Of a stretch of DNA of 64,000 nt, positions 50,641-63,400 are shown piece after piece. Each line of letters starts with the position of its first letter. Positions within the stretch are counted from its first letter, which is position 1. Source of the stretch: Larus michahellis. Its lineage: Eukaryota > Chordata > Aves > Charadriiformes > Laridae. Both the position numbers and the translations under genes were made by a program. The stretch lies in the NCBI RefSeq assembly GCF_964199755.1, contig NC_133896.1, forward strand, positions 97,464,200 through 97,528,199, in the 5' to 3' direction. The notes under the pieces are model-generated. The model made no database searches and had not been told where the DNA came from. It saw nothing but the letters and a program-made list of their open reading frames with translations.

Positions 50641-52036
50641 AGGGAACAAAAAAAAATAAAATCGGTTAATCATTTTTTCAGCATACCTGGCAAAACTATC
50701 AGAAGTTGAAGCTAGGGAAAAAAAAAAAAGAAAAAGAAAACCAACGAAACCCCTCTGTGTTCTAAGCTGTGGGATAAGCAGAATTGGAAATGTTTACTGT
50801 AAATCGTAGTGAATTATCTAACACTAGCAAATCTATAGGTTTTTCCCCTAAAAGATCTAATCTCGTAAAAACGAGAAACAACTCTGCAAAATTCTGCAGC
50901 CATTGCTACTTCAATTATTGAATTAGACTACAGTGACCTCTTCTTCATAATCTGCCCTAATCAATATGATGTGTACAGCTGCTCGAAAATAGCCAGAGGG
51001 AAGAGATGTGTTTTCATTTTATTTATTTAATTTCAAATACTCTCTACAGATTTTACCTGGATTTTTTTTTGTCTGGAAAAATACCCTTCCATATGGTAAG
51101 AGTAACCCAATAAAAACATTACAAATGAACACACAGTCATTCATTGGTAACACCTATCTTTTTTCATTTTCTCTTCTTTTCACACCTCCTCAGCATGCCT
51201 CAGCAGAACCACTCGTCCATCGGTTTAGGTACAGAACAGGATCATGTGGGAAGGTTTTCAAAGTAAAAGTTTGCTTTCCCACGCAGAAACTGTGGCAGCT
51301 TGCACGTGGAAGCATGAAGGGAATAACGCTGATGGCTATAGCTTAAATGCTGTTCCTGCTTTTTGCAAAACTGACGTTTCTTTGATAGCAGACCTGGATC
51401 ACGTGCACTCGTTAGTACCTCTAACAGAAGTTCTCAGGCACTGACAGAGAGTTTAACATTAGAGTGCTGCAAACAAAACCCTAGCATGTCACAAAAACAT
51501 TGTGGCATACAAAATATGTGTCATTTTAGCTCTCACAGTCTAAGGAAATAAGTAATCATTTGTAGGAGGCGGCACTACCTGTATTAAATGAAGCTGATAC
51601 AGGATGAGAAATGAAAAAACCTTTTTCATCTATCACATTCGCTTTAGAACTTATTGATTCAGACCTGAAAAAGGTGTCTGCCTGTTTCTTCCAGTACCGC
51701 TAGCTAATTTACTGCAAGATACTGCCTCTCCCAACAAATATTCTCTTTGTAATAATAATAAGGGTAGTTTTAGGTTTTGTGTTTCAGGCATCTACGCACA
51801 TTTCGCATAGCCAGAATAAGCAGAAAATCCCATGCATCCCCCTCAGACCTCTCTACAGTCTCCCTGGTTTTATTTCTGCCTTCTGTATTTTTCTATCTGT
51901 GCCACAGAACATGGTAGGCTAAGAAAACCCTGCCACAACTATAATTTTCACAGAGAGAAGACCTTCTAGATGTGCTTCTTCCAAATAAAATGGATAACGC
52001 AGGTTCGCTTTAGTGACACCCACTTGTCGTCTAAAT

Positions 52037-52591
52037 TAGTGGTCTTCAAACCTTTTTACCATGGACCCCAACACGTAAAAACATTTCGAGCATGCACCCC
52101 TATGACATGCATATTTTTTAAAAGTATTATATACATGTACTACTGTGCTAATATATTATTGGTATATAGAATACTAGTTAATATATGAACATACACAAAA
52201 ATATAAATTAAAAAAGGATGAGATAAAGAGGATATAAACACTATTTAAAAAATAGTTTTATTTTATTAGGTGTACAAAAAATATTTTCTCCCTAGATCCC
52301 ACTTTGGAGACTGTTTCTCAGAATGAAACTATTTTGACCTATCCCGATGCATTATTTCAGGGCCCACAATTTTACTTGAACCAGTTCTACCCTCTCCTCT
52401 TTGTTCAGGGGTGAAACTTCTGTAGGTTAGCATTCCTCTGGTTACCTCAGAGCCTGCCTTCACCTAGGTTATAGCATAGTAAGGCAGTTTCAGCCAATTT
52501 GGTGGGGGGTTTTGGTTGTTTTTTTAATTACGTCTGCAAATCTCTATTCCTTACAGAAGGTTTTTGAAGCACAATCATTTAGAAACTACTA
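52037..52591. mobile_element. Possible hAT-type DNA transposon relic
   Basis: The left side begins tagtggtcttcaaaccttttt and runs into accatggaccccaaca, the start typical of hAT-Charlie/MER elements. The complement of the right side (52572-52591) reads tagtagtttctaaatgatt, an imperfect terminal inverted repeat of the left. No 8-base target duplication could be recognised. Inside is AT-rich non-coding text. Weakly supported. Confidence 0.3.
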
Positions 52592-55523
52592 CACTTTCTT
52601 TTAAAGCCAAATGAACCTCTGTTCCTTCTCAGCACTTACCATCACTAATAATTTACGGATATGTAGCTTATTTTATCTAGATCTCTGTGCTTATATAAAA
52701 GTGTATATGCAAGTTGCAATAAAACCACAATTATACTATCGGTAAAATAGAAAATGTAAAAAAATTGGAAAAAACAAGCCCCACTCCTTGCTACCAGAAA
52801 TGCTTCAATTGCAGAAACGTGTAAGGGGAAAGTGCGTGTGTAACAAACTAGATCATTAACCCTACATACTTCCTGTGCAGATTGTCCTCCTGCGCATCTC
52901 TTTTACTGATTTTGCCACAAAATTAGAAGGCTACAATAAAACATGTATCACAAGCGTTACAGAACTGTGAACAAAAGACATGAAATCTCTTCCCTTGCTC
53001 CTGTTGAAAGACTTCAGTATTTCCTATGAGGAAGATTTAAGGAATGGTACAAACACTGACATAACAAACTTCACAAGTGCATTTTAGAAAGGCAGGACCA
53101 TCAGAGAAACATAAGCTTTAAAGCAGAACTGGCCAAATTCACGGCCACGATGACAGTTGCGAGCGTGTGGTTACAAAAGCTTTTAGGTTCACAGTCAGGT
53201 TTAAAACTATTCAGAACCCCACGGCTGCATTTTCTCAGACTGCCTCAGCAGAGCTCCGTCAAGGGCTGGACAAGATGGGTACCCTGAACGGAAGAACGTA
53301 CACCCAAGGCAAGCCCCAGTAGGTGTTGCTTCAGCAGAAGATTTTGTTCAGGAAAAGGGTTTACATGTGTCTGGTGAGGCCTGGGAGGAGGAAAGTGCTG
53401 GGGAAATCTCTGAGAGGGGTGAGAACAGGGTAGAGGCTGTCCTCCTGGTGACAAAATATCTCACTACATCTCTTGGATCTTAGCACATCACATGCTGAGC
53501 TTTCTGGAATATCTATGCAGATGTGTTATGAGGGGAATTTCTGTGTGCTCCGTATTTTTGAGAGCTTGGCTCTACTTTAGCGAAATGAGCTCTGGCAAGA
53601 GTGAAGCTACGTCAAGTCTACATGAAGTCCTAAGTCAATCAATACCACATAAAAAAAACCCCAAGGCTTACAGACTAACAACAAATATGCCTGTTGCTGC
53701 TTCACTTGGATAATTACAGATCACTTCATTATTCACGACAATGCTTCATACTATTTTTGCAAATCTTCTGTCCAGACAGGGAAGTGTCACATCTGTCATA
53801 GAGCAACGCACAGCAACATCCACAAGTCTATTTAGAGCATTCACAAAATACAGAACATATTGAAGAGAACAGAGTTGATCCCTGCTGGAAAAGGTTTACT
53901 ATCTTAATTTTTTATTTAGTAAATAAGGCTACTAAACTGCAGGTAGATAACAAAGTGAGGAACTGCAAACACAAGAATACATGGACATATGCTTATTTTT
54001 ATGGTTACATTAAGCTTTTTAAAAAGTTACTCACTTTTTTGTCTGCTCTGGGATGGGGGGAGGGAGGGAGCAAATTTCGAGGAGGAGTATGTAGTGGTGT
54101 GAGATGGAGGGAAGGATGATAGGAAGGCAGCTGTATATCACTAACTCCTTATTAGATATCAGTGTATCTACACAAGAGATACCTAAATATCCCTTGATCC
54201 AGCAGCCAGTCGTTTAATACAAAGCTGGCTGCTTTGCCAGGCGCCTGAAGTCTACCAGGTACCTGCTGCACAGGAGCATATAGTCTGGGCACTGTCAGAG
54301 TGAATCAGACTACATGGGATGGGACAAATTTGCTGTCCACGCGATTTGGCGTTGCTCTCTGCCTGTGGAGATATACATGGATGCAATCTATCTGGCTGGG
54401 GCTCGAGCATGCTCTGGTAAGTGATTTGCTCAAAGCTTTGAGAATCCTGAAGACGCGCCTGGTCTGTGAACATGCAGGTGGGAGGGAGAGGAAGGAAAAG
54501 ATGAAATTAACTGCAGAAGAGAGGAAGGATGATGAAGACCAGTAGTAGAAGTTTCAAATTAGTAAGCACTGCACGAAGCTGTAATAAAATCGGTAGCTTA
54601 AAAAGTGAGAATCTTCATTCGATTGACGTAACACTGAAAAGGCTGTCTGTAAGGCAAGCCACAACTGAAGCGATATTGATAGTGTGAAGGAAAGATGAGG
54701 AAAATCATCTCCGTAAGAGAAGTTCTTCAAGAGAAGCAAGCACTTTACATAACAAGGGCTCAGGAGCCATGTGGGCTTCACAATCAGAAGGAGAAGGAAC
54801 AAATCAGTGCTCCAGAGACCAGGACTGTGGCCGATAAGGAAGCCTGTGCACGGATGGGAACATCAAGTCCAGTTTCAAATTGCAGAAAAATATACGACAT
54901 GCTGTAAAACTGTCCTCCGAGTTCCTAATACATTAATAAAGCTGGGTATGGGGAGCCCAGGGCCAGGGGAACTGGAGAGGCTGCAGGGCAGGAGACGGGC
55001 ACCAGCAAAGCAGTGGAGAGCCTGGGACTGACACAGAACAACTAACTACAGGGCAGAATGGAGATGGTAGTTTGAAATGTTTTTCCCTAAATATGTTCGT
55101 ATGAGAAAATTACTCTCAACAAAAAACAACAATCATAAACGGACAAAGAAAGCAAAAACCTCCAGGCCTCAGAAAAGTTGAACTTGCCCTGAAAACCAAT
55201 TTATATAAAATGCTTTGAGTAAAGATAAAAAATGTGGCACCTGAATTTACCATTCTCTGACTTCTTCTGAGCTAGTACAATCTCAAACCTCTGCAAACTA
55301 GCAATATCCTGTTTTAGAAAATAAAAAGTTCATAATCTTGAAAACTACTTTCCCTCCCCCCAAAATAAAAGCAAAACCTGAACCTGGTTCGCTTATACAG
55401 GCAAAGGCAAAATGAAGATAAAATCAGTAAAACTAAACCTGATTTTAAAAAAAGAAGCAAGTGTTTATTCTGAAGACAGGGTTTTGACTAATCAGAGACT
55501 CGTTGCTTGTCCGTTGCCTATGT

Positions 55524-55543
55524 GATTGGCTAAAAGTATATAG
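55524..55543 (+). promoter_or_regulatory. GPR15: CCAAT (inverted) and TATA-like elements of GPR15
   Basis: GATTGGC (inverted CCAAT) at 55524-55530 is followed by GTATATAG at 55536-55543, about 130-150 bases upstream of the GPR15 ATG. A start site around 55,565 would give a short 5' UTR in the same exon. The spacing between the two elements is tighter than usual, so one may be incidental. Confidence 0.45.
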
Positions 55544-55608
55544 ATCACCCCCCCAAAACCACTTTTCTCCTCCTCCCTCCCCCTACTCCTCCCCCCTCAC
55601 TCGCTAAC

Positions 55609-55743
55609 ATGTTTTTAAAGAAGAGTTTGAGGGGAAGATTAGGGGGAGCTCAGAGCCTTCCTCAGAGCGGGGATGAGGACAGCTTGGCCAGAAATGGAAC
55701 TCACCCAGCTTTCGCCCGTGACTGCAGTCACTTTCAACATTGA
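55609..55743 (+). CDS. Short upstream ORF overlapping the GPR15 start
   Basis: ATG at 55609 (A at -3) opens a 44-codon frame that ends with TGA at 55741-55743, in a different frame from GPR15 and running past both candidate GPR15 start codons. If the transcript starts at the TATA-like element it would be the first ATG met. No homology is claimed; its likely role, if any, is to lower translation of the receptor. Confidence 0.35.
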   Translation: MFLKKSLRGRLGGAQSLPQSGDEDSLARNGTHPAFARDCSHFQH

Positions 55744-56785
55744 CGACTACTACTACTACGATGACAACTGCCAGTATCAGCATCTGCAACATATGGCTAC
55801 TTTCCTTCCTATCCTATACACTGCTGTGTTCCTGGTGGGCATTGTTGGCAACTCCATCTTGATAGCAGCCTTGGTCTTCAAGCGACGGGTCCAGAGGCTG
55901 ATTGATGTCTTCATCATCAACCTCGCTGCTTCTGACTTCATCTTCCTCATCACGCTGCCATTCTGGGTGGACAAGGAGGTGTCAGATGGGAGCTGGAGGG
56001 TAGGATCTTTCCTCTGTAAAGCCAGTTCCTATGTCATCTCAGTCAACATGTACTGCAGCATCCTCCTCCTCACTTGTATGAGTGCTGACCGGTACCTTGC
56101 GATCATGCATCCCTCTATCGCCAGACGGGTCAGAACAAGATCCTATTCCAGTGGACTCTGCATCTGTGTCTGGTTATTATCCTGCTGCTTAGGGATGCCA
56201 ACTCTTTTGTCCAGAGAACTGAAGAAGCAATACGGAAAGACTTACTGCACAGACAAAGCTGTGACAGAAAGCAAACAGGTCGTATCACTGATGCTTTTAA
56301 TCCTGGCCTTCTTCTTCCCACTGTTGAGTATCTTAACCTTTTACTGCTCCATCACCAAGAGACTCTGTGTGCATTATCAGAGAGCGGGGAAACATGATAA
56401 GAAACTGAGAAAATCCATCAAGATCGTCTTCATTGTAGTGGCGGCTTTTGTTATCTCCTGGGTTCCCTTCAATCTTTTCAAGCTTATGGCCATTCTTTTG
56501 GGACTCCTGAAGCAGACCGACTGTTTTCCTGACATGATTGCCCAGCTGGGCATGCAGGTGAGCAGCCCTTTTGCTTTTGCCAATAGCTGTGCCAACCCTT
56601 TCATTTACTATTGCTTTGACAACTACATCCGCAGAGCCATGCTCCGGTGCCTGTGCCCATGGGTGAAAATCAGCAGCAGTGGCAACAACTCAGATACTCT
56701 GGACACTCGCCTGAGCCACTCCTTATCCAATTTTGTTGCGGGGGAGTATGCCGCTAGGAAGAGGAAGCGCTCTGTTTCTCTCTGA
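55673..56785 (+). CDS. GPR15: G protein-coupled receptor 15
   Basis: An intact single coding exon of 370 residues. GPR15 is a class A chemoattractant-type receptor on T cells that directs homing to colon and skin and binds the GPR15L peptide. Seven helices are visible, the first from about residue 44. Marks include INLAASDFIFLITLPFWVDK in helix 2, S-A-D-R-Y-L-A-I after helix 3, FVISWVPFN in helix 6 and NSCANPFIYY (NPxxY) in helix 7. The N-terminus carries an acidic tyrosine run DDYYYYDDN, suited to tyrosine sulfation. The C-terminus ends RKRKRSVSL, keeping the basic R-x-x-S motif through which human GPR15 binds 14-3-3 and leaves the ER. Two starts are possible: 55673 (370 residues) and 55694 (363), the second with stronger context (GAAATGG). 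Human GPR15 has 360 residues. Its position beside and divergent from CLDND1 is as in human. Confidence 0.97.
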   Translation: MRTAWPEMELTQLSPVTAVTFNIDDYYYYDDNCQYQHLQHMATFLPILYTAVFLVGIVGNSILIAALVFKRRVQRLIDVFIINLAASDFIFLITLPFWVDKEVSDGSWRVGSFLCKASSYVISVNMYCSILLLTCMSADRYLAIMHPSIARRVRTRSYSSGLCICVWLLSCCLGMPTLLSRELKKQYGKTYCTDKAVTESKQVVSLMLLILAFFFPLLSILTFYCSITKRLCVHYQRAGKHDKKLRKSIKIVFIVVAAFVISWVPFNLFKLMAILLGLLKQTDCFPDMIAQLGMQVSSPFAFANSCANPFIYYCFDNYIRRAMLRCLCPWVKISSSGNNSDTLDTRLSHSLSNFVAGEYAARKRKRSVSL

Positions 56786-57418
56786 CTGGGAGCCAGGACT
56801 GCGGAAGAAGGAACTTCTCTCTCCAAAGATGGCAGGAAAAGAAAAAAGCGAGAGAAGCTGAAAAAAAGAAACAAGCGACAGAGACAGAGGTGCAAGTGTA
56901 ATCCAGCTGGCACTTCAGGTGGGAGGAAAGCTGCTTCCCTTTAAATGTAGATAAATGGAATAGGAAACCTTAACCACTGAATTATGGTTCACAGTGATCG
57001 CCATGTCACTGCATGGTGTAAATCTGAAACCATTGTACCGAGAAACATCCACAAAGGCTTACACTGGAACCCCAGTGCAAGTGCTACAAACTACAGAAAA
57101 GAACCATGTGATTCAGTCAAAGCTGTTCCGAGGCAAGCTTTGAACTTAAAAGTATATAGGTTTTTATTCCACGCAGTGCAAGAACAACAACGCAAGAGAA
57201 ATGTTTCTTCTCTTTCGTTCCTAGCTTACCCACAAACGTGTTGCAATGTCCTCAAAGTGACATCAATTCTGGGTTTTTGGAGGTTTTCTGAATTTAGAAA
57301 TCCAATGTTTTAATGAATTTGTGTGTTACCGGTTCTCAGAACTTAACTCTTGTGCATTTTTCTTTAAGTCTCAGCTTCTTATTATGGCATTAAATCTTAC
57401 TTTTAATCACAATATTTA

Positions 57419-57424
57419 AATAAA
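57419..57424 (+). terminator. GPR15: Poly(A) signal of GPR15
   Basis: AATAAA about 635 bases after the stop, followed by tagcccttgtggtttc, a GT-rich element. A second AATAAA occurs at 57900-57905 and may serve as a distal site. Confidence 0.6.
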
Positions 57425-60400
57425 GTTTCTAGCCCTTGTGGTTTCAGAAAAAAGATAATTTGAAGGCAGAGAAACCAGAGGACAAGCAAAAGAAATCCTG
57501 CATTTAACCCTTTTCTTAAAGGAAAAAAAAAAACAACAAAAAACACTCGTGCTTTTTAAGACTTTTTTGAAGATCTGACACAATTTTTGACTGCTTGGGT
57601 TGTCGTATAATGGTACGACATTGTGTGCCGTTCAAAGTCCGGGTCTGCTTTGTTTAGGTGCAACCAGTTTATGTAAAGTCATATGCAGTAGGGCTACTTT
57701 CTCCCACTGGAGTCAAAGTCAAATGCACATGTGCCTGAAAAGCAAAATTAGCTAGAGTTTCACAAACTTTTGAGTGATTCTCCGTGAGAAGCACAGAGAA
57801 TCACCGCGAATGCTAAGAAACCTGGCGTGCAGGGATGCTCACAGAAAAGGAATTCAGAAGGACCAATGTTTTAATTCATTTACAGAATTGAGCTCTATAA
57901 ATAAAACAGCTCTATAAAGCTGCCTCATTCCTATCCAGCAATCTTTGGGAAATGAAAAAGTCTTGCATGTAATATGCTGTGCAAGATGTCACTTGCCCAA
58001 CTGGTGTCAAGTCTGACAGCAAATGGGAGGGGGGAACAGAGAAAGCTCCATATTTTTAACAGCTGTAGTACCTCCTAGATTTACAAACTGAACAAACGTG
58101 GAGCAAGGAGATAAGCATCTCATCAGAAAAACGGTAATGGACTTTTATAAAGCTGACTACATCTATTTTATTAAATCTTTCATATTCTTCTAAATGCCAG
58201 GGATTGATAGAAATGTTTGCTTAAAACCAAGAAACCAGGGTACAATATTTTGAAGTGCACAGCTAAAATAAGAATTAAACTTCTGACAGCACTGGGATAC
58301 CTTGGCTGTGTTGCAATGTCTCATATTCTGTTGTCTCTATTGTTAAATGTTTAGCTTAATATAATACTGCTTGTCATAAATATAATAAATGAGCATCATA
58401 AAGCATCCAGAATGTGTAATGTGACTAAGTCAAAAGACTGTTAGAAACTTTTGTATTTCCTGATTTTTAAAGATTTTTATCTTTCTTCTCTTTTGCACTT
58501 AGCCTTTGAAGCTTTTAAACTAGCTATCGCAAAACCCACAAAGGTGTTGACTAGAGGCAGATTTCATCTTATCACTAAGTGATAAAATACATGGAAACAA
58601 ATCTCAAATTGCAATATGTAAAAGATTTTTAATGGTACTTACTTACATCACTGTAAGATAACGCAAATTCAACTTTGCCAATGAAAGAAAGAGTCTGCAA
58701 ATATACATCTTTGGGTCTAATTTTAAGAAGTAAAATAAGCTGGTAACAACTTTCATGCAATTTGCTATACAGCAAACCCCACATGATTTTACCAGACAGC
58801 AGTGTTTCAAGTTAAGTTTTAAGAGTTTCGTTCTGTGTTCCTTTCTCCCAACTTTGCCAGGAAACGAATAAGCTGACACACAAATCCATACTGTAACTGA
58901 CCACAGGGTTGCAGGAATAGTCCCTGGATCACTTTGATCACCAGAGTGAGACTTTTACATTTCATTGAAGCTAAGAATTGTTTTCTAGGTGATCAGAATG
59001 CAGGAGATTATTCCTAGAATAACAACGAGGCATTTTACAAATCTATGGAAAGTTACTTTTATTCTAATAAGGGAGCGGTCTAATGAAAAAGAGTTACTGT
59101 CTCCTACTTAAGACGACGATGCAGTGAGTTTTAGGGGGAAGGGTTACACCCATGCAGACCTGCTAAAAGGCTTCAAAGGGAAGACAGCTATACAAGCTAA
59201 CATAATTAATGAGAAACAGAGAAATGGGCAAAGCTTGAAGACCCAACTACTGTCTGGATAGCAGGGGAAAAAATGCGTAAACTGAATGACAGAAGAGGTA
59301 TCCCTCTGATGTAAGTGTAGTGCAAGTACATTCACTACAGCTTTTCTTTTCGCACCTCTGTATTTTCTAAACATCCGTAAATGGGGATGACTATTTTGGG
59401 TGTTACAAATAAATCCTGGTATTTCCATTTTTTATTGAACCTTGAGGTTGTGCTGTTCAATATAGGCAAAGAAACAAAACCACACCTCACCCAAGGGCAG
59501 TGCAAACCTAGAAACCAAGGCGTGGACGTCTTGCCCAACTCCCCAGTCAGCTCCCTACTGTACCCACAGGCTAACAGAGCAAGCCCTCATTTCAGCAGGT
59601 GGAGAGATGGCACTACAGGGTCAGTGGGGGCAAAAGTGTCTTTCAGCAATTGCTGGTGACACTGTGTGCTCTTGGCACACAGTTATGACAGCAGGGTATG
59701 AGTCTGGGCTACAGTGTGGGCATCAGAGACACACACTTGCTTTTTGCTATCCCCTCCCTTCACTGCATGCATATTTTTTTTCTCCCCTACTACCTCTTCT
59801 AAAAGATTTGGTTTTTCTTCCTCCACATGACAGACTTTTCTCCCTACACCTAATAGCTGAACTCCTTTGTCAGGCTTACAAGTGCATGAAAAGCATGAAC
59901 TGTATTTTCAGACCTTCCACTGTTTGAAAATCAGGAGTATCAGCTCAAATTTTGATCTTACTTGCAGAGACCCTCAAAAACTACTGTCTCAATAGTGTCT
60001 TCTCAATGTCTTATCCTCCCTCTACCTTTACGCATACCTAACAAGAGGCTTATTTTTTTAATTACAAAAAGAAGCCTAAGACTTATACTTCAACTAACCT
60101 ATGATTTTTATTACAGAAAAAAATCACACCTTGTTTTAAAGAGAGTTTTCTTAGTTAGTCAGACTCATTATTTCCTTAATCCCCACCCAAAGCAGAACAG
60201 TATCTTTGGATATCAATCTACAAGACCTTAAATAATTGTAAGTTAGGGCTGCCAGCTTCTTTTTTTTTTTTTAATACTTAAAAATACCAAATTGAACAAT
60301 GACCAAGGAAATCTATCAAGATCATCTTCCGTTGCCTAAAGCTTTAGTACTGGCATCTGGAAAAAAAACAAGTCAACTTGCTAAATATATCCAGGCTTGA

Positions 60401-63400
60401 AGAGAATCACATACAAATGCCACAGCAAATGCTCAATATCAGTGAAAAAAAATAATAATACAAAAGAGGTAACTACTTCAACAATGCAAAACTCTTTGGA
60501 TTCTTACAGGCTTTCATCCAAAAGACTGTACTCTATGAAGGTGCTTATTTTACTCCTGTAAACTGCAGATCTACCTGACATTTTCACAATGGTGCAAAAA
60601 TTATTTTCAATTATTTCTTTCAAAGAAAAGGCAACATATGCTTGAGCAAACTTACACCTGGAATTTTGACTATTCCATGTTAATATTCATTATCTGTTTA
60701 TTAGCACTAATACAGTTTAGGACAATACCAAAATTATTGTGATTTTAAGTATTTAACCTGGTAGACTTGAGTAATATAACAGGATGCCTATTTTATCCAC
60801 ATTAAAAGAACTTAATGACTGTAAAGTGGTTTGCTAATGTGGAATGGAAATCGTGCAATTCTGATACGACACCTGCCAAAGATCTTGTTAAGTAAGTTGG
60901 ACCGGTTTTTTTCCCCACTTTTATTATTTTAAAATAAATCCACTATGATTGCAGCTAAGAAATATGGTTTGTTTTTTTGCAATCTAACTGCCTTCACTGT
61001 CATGAAAAGATAGCAAAGCACTACTAGAAAATCTGTCAGCAGATCTGGATGGGAACATTCATCTGCCCATCCCACAAACCTTTTCATGATTTCACAAATG
61101 CTTTTGTACTGCTTTGGACCGAAATCAAGACCTTTTGAGGTTTTTCATGAAAACAACTACACCACCAGCACCACCCCCAACAATGTAGGGGTTGGTGCAC
61201 TTTCCTGAGATGTGCACAATCAAAGTCGGAGTGCCTCTGCTTCTTGATATAAATCAGGACCTGGTTAGATGCAGTTCTTGGTCTCCATTTTGGCTTCAAT
61301 GAATCAGCATTTTTCAGAAATGAAGTATTTCATCTCAACACAAAGAAAAATTGTACCCAGATCTGATGTTTACTTAAATGGGCAAAGAATTTTTGCAACC
61401 TTCATTTCAGTGCCAGATGTGCTAACACTGATGACTGCACCACCACTAAATGGTACTTGAAGTTGTGGAGGACTGAGAAGAAACTAACACAGGGCCCTCA
61501 AACGAGTAACACAAGTGGTGGAATCACTGCACTGGGCTGACCTTCCAGAAGTAATGCAGTAAAGGTTGGCTCTTAGAAGCTAAGAGGTACACTTCCACTG
61601 ACAAGGAGCATCAAGATTCCATCTGCAGCTTCTTGTCCTGGCTCTGTCAGACAGGGATGAAAAGCCCCACATGGCGTGTCTGTGCCTCAGGTTTCGAATA
61701 GGCTGAATTACAGTAAGAACATTTCCTGACTTTGCAAAGGTGTTCCAACTTGTTGACTGCTGCACAGGAAGAGTAAGCCTTTTGACAAATGAAATTTTTT
61801 TTCAGGTGCTTGCAAGGCATACAGTACAAAGAGATGTCAACTCATGGTTGGGGATGCTTACGTGCGGTTTTAGCAATTTAACGCTACTGGAATACTAATT
61901 CTTTATCCCTGTATGATCACTTACATTCATGAGGTCAACGGGGACTTGTGAGTAGATTTGCAAGCTGTAAGCACAAATCATTATGTGTCCCAAAATTTCT
62001 AACTGAAAAACAGTTCCAATTCTTCTCTTGTTTAAAAAGCTTTATCCAGTTAAGGAGCACATTTCATGGCAAGCGAAGAACAGGAAGCACTGACCACAAA
62101 CGGCCTAATGACAATCCTGCAATGGGAAATCCATCCACTCAGGCTATTTACCAAATATGTCAGCGTTCTGCATGACATCAAAGAAAGGGAAATCAGTTCA
62201 TGAATAGGAACAAAGAAAGAGCTACCTAAATTCATAACCGATGGAAACAGGCATTGATGCAGTAAATGGACTCAGAAGTAATTACAATGCTGCTGAATTT
62301 CACACACAGAGCTGGACAGGTAGCCCTAGAAAACCAGAAAAAGCCCATATTATCTCATATAACATTTTAATACTATACCACAAGCACTCTAGGTTTCAAT
62401 AACAACCCAAGCACCTGCTCGGTTTGCAGATGCGGGTGTTCAGTATCCTGCTGGAGTCTTGCTGCAAGTGACAGGAGGTTTTGGAGTACTCCACTCTCAG
62501 TAAAAGCCAGCGGGAGTTTGGCCCCAAACATCTAGGCAGCTAAGACCAGAGTTCCTAATAAAGTAAAAGAATGCAAGACATGGGAGATGACATAGCAAGT
62601 GGATTGGAAACCAACATCCTTCAAGAAGAAAGGCAGCCTTCCGCATGTGACTCGGTAAAAAAGCCCTGCCAAAGGCCAAGCTGCTTGGGTTGATACTTAT
62701 TTTCAAATATAAACTGAATTGTAGGTTTTATTTTTCCAATTTACCTCTCCTATGTTTTTGTAACAGATTGAAGCAGCTTTGGAAATAGAGGGCACACGTT
62801 GTGGTTTGAGAGCACGCAACATTATCAGTATCAATCATCTAAACAATGCATTGTGACCAGAATACATATTTTCAAACTTCAAAACAGTCTCCTTATCAGT
62901 AAGAGAGCACATTCTTAGTCAGAAGCTCCCACTAAGTCTAGTTAGTGAACATACTTCCTCTACGGTTTACTTTTCACGTTTTCTAGGGCACATGGGATTT
63001 TACAAGAGACACGTCCACAACAGATTTCAGAAAAGAAGAGATCAGTGTTCCTCTTGAAATTTGGACTGCATTTTGCTGCTTTGGGGACTAGAGTAGGGGA
63101 GGTACAGGGGAGGTAATGTAAGAATCCGTGTTCAAAGAAAATGCTTCCCACAAAGTGATTACAAAATTCAGAGGCTTTCCTTTGTAAATGTCTAGCTTCA
63201 GATCCTTTGCGAAGCATTGATTTCCAGAAAGGGCTGAGTACTCACTTTATTTATTCAAAAATAAATAAATTAGGTAATACCTGAAAATAACTGGATGCAT
63301 CCAAAAATCACTAGTCAGTTCTGGAAAAAAACACTCTGCCTTTTACTGTGCAAAGGAGATCCCAGAATCTGATGCCGTCTTTCTTTCTAAACTGATCAAA

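Larger units (their letters stand above)
49236..55520. other. Intergenic interval between CLDND1 and GPR15
   Basis: Apart from the decayed LINE and the possible hAT relic listed above, no exon or RNA gene is seen. The interval is AT-rich, with A-runs at about 50,650 and 50,717. A G-rich run (gggatggggggagggaggga) lies near 54,050. No long open frame has a recognisable product. Confidence 0.5.
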
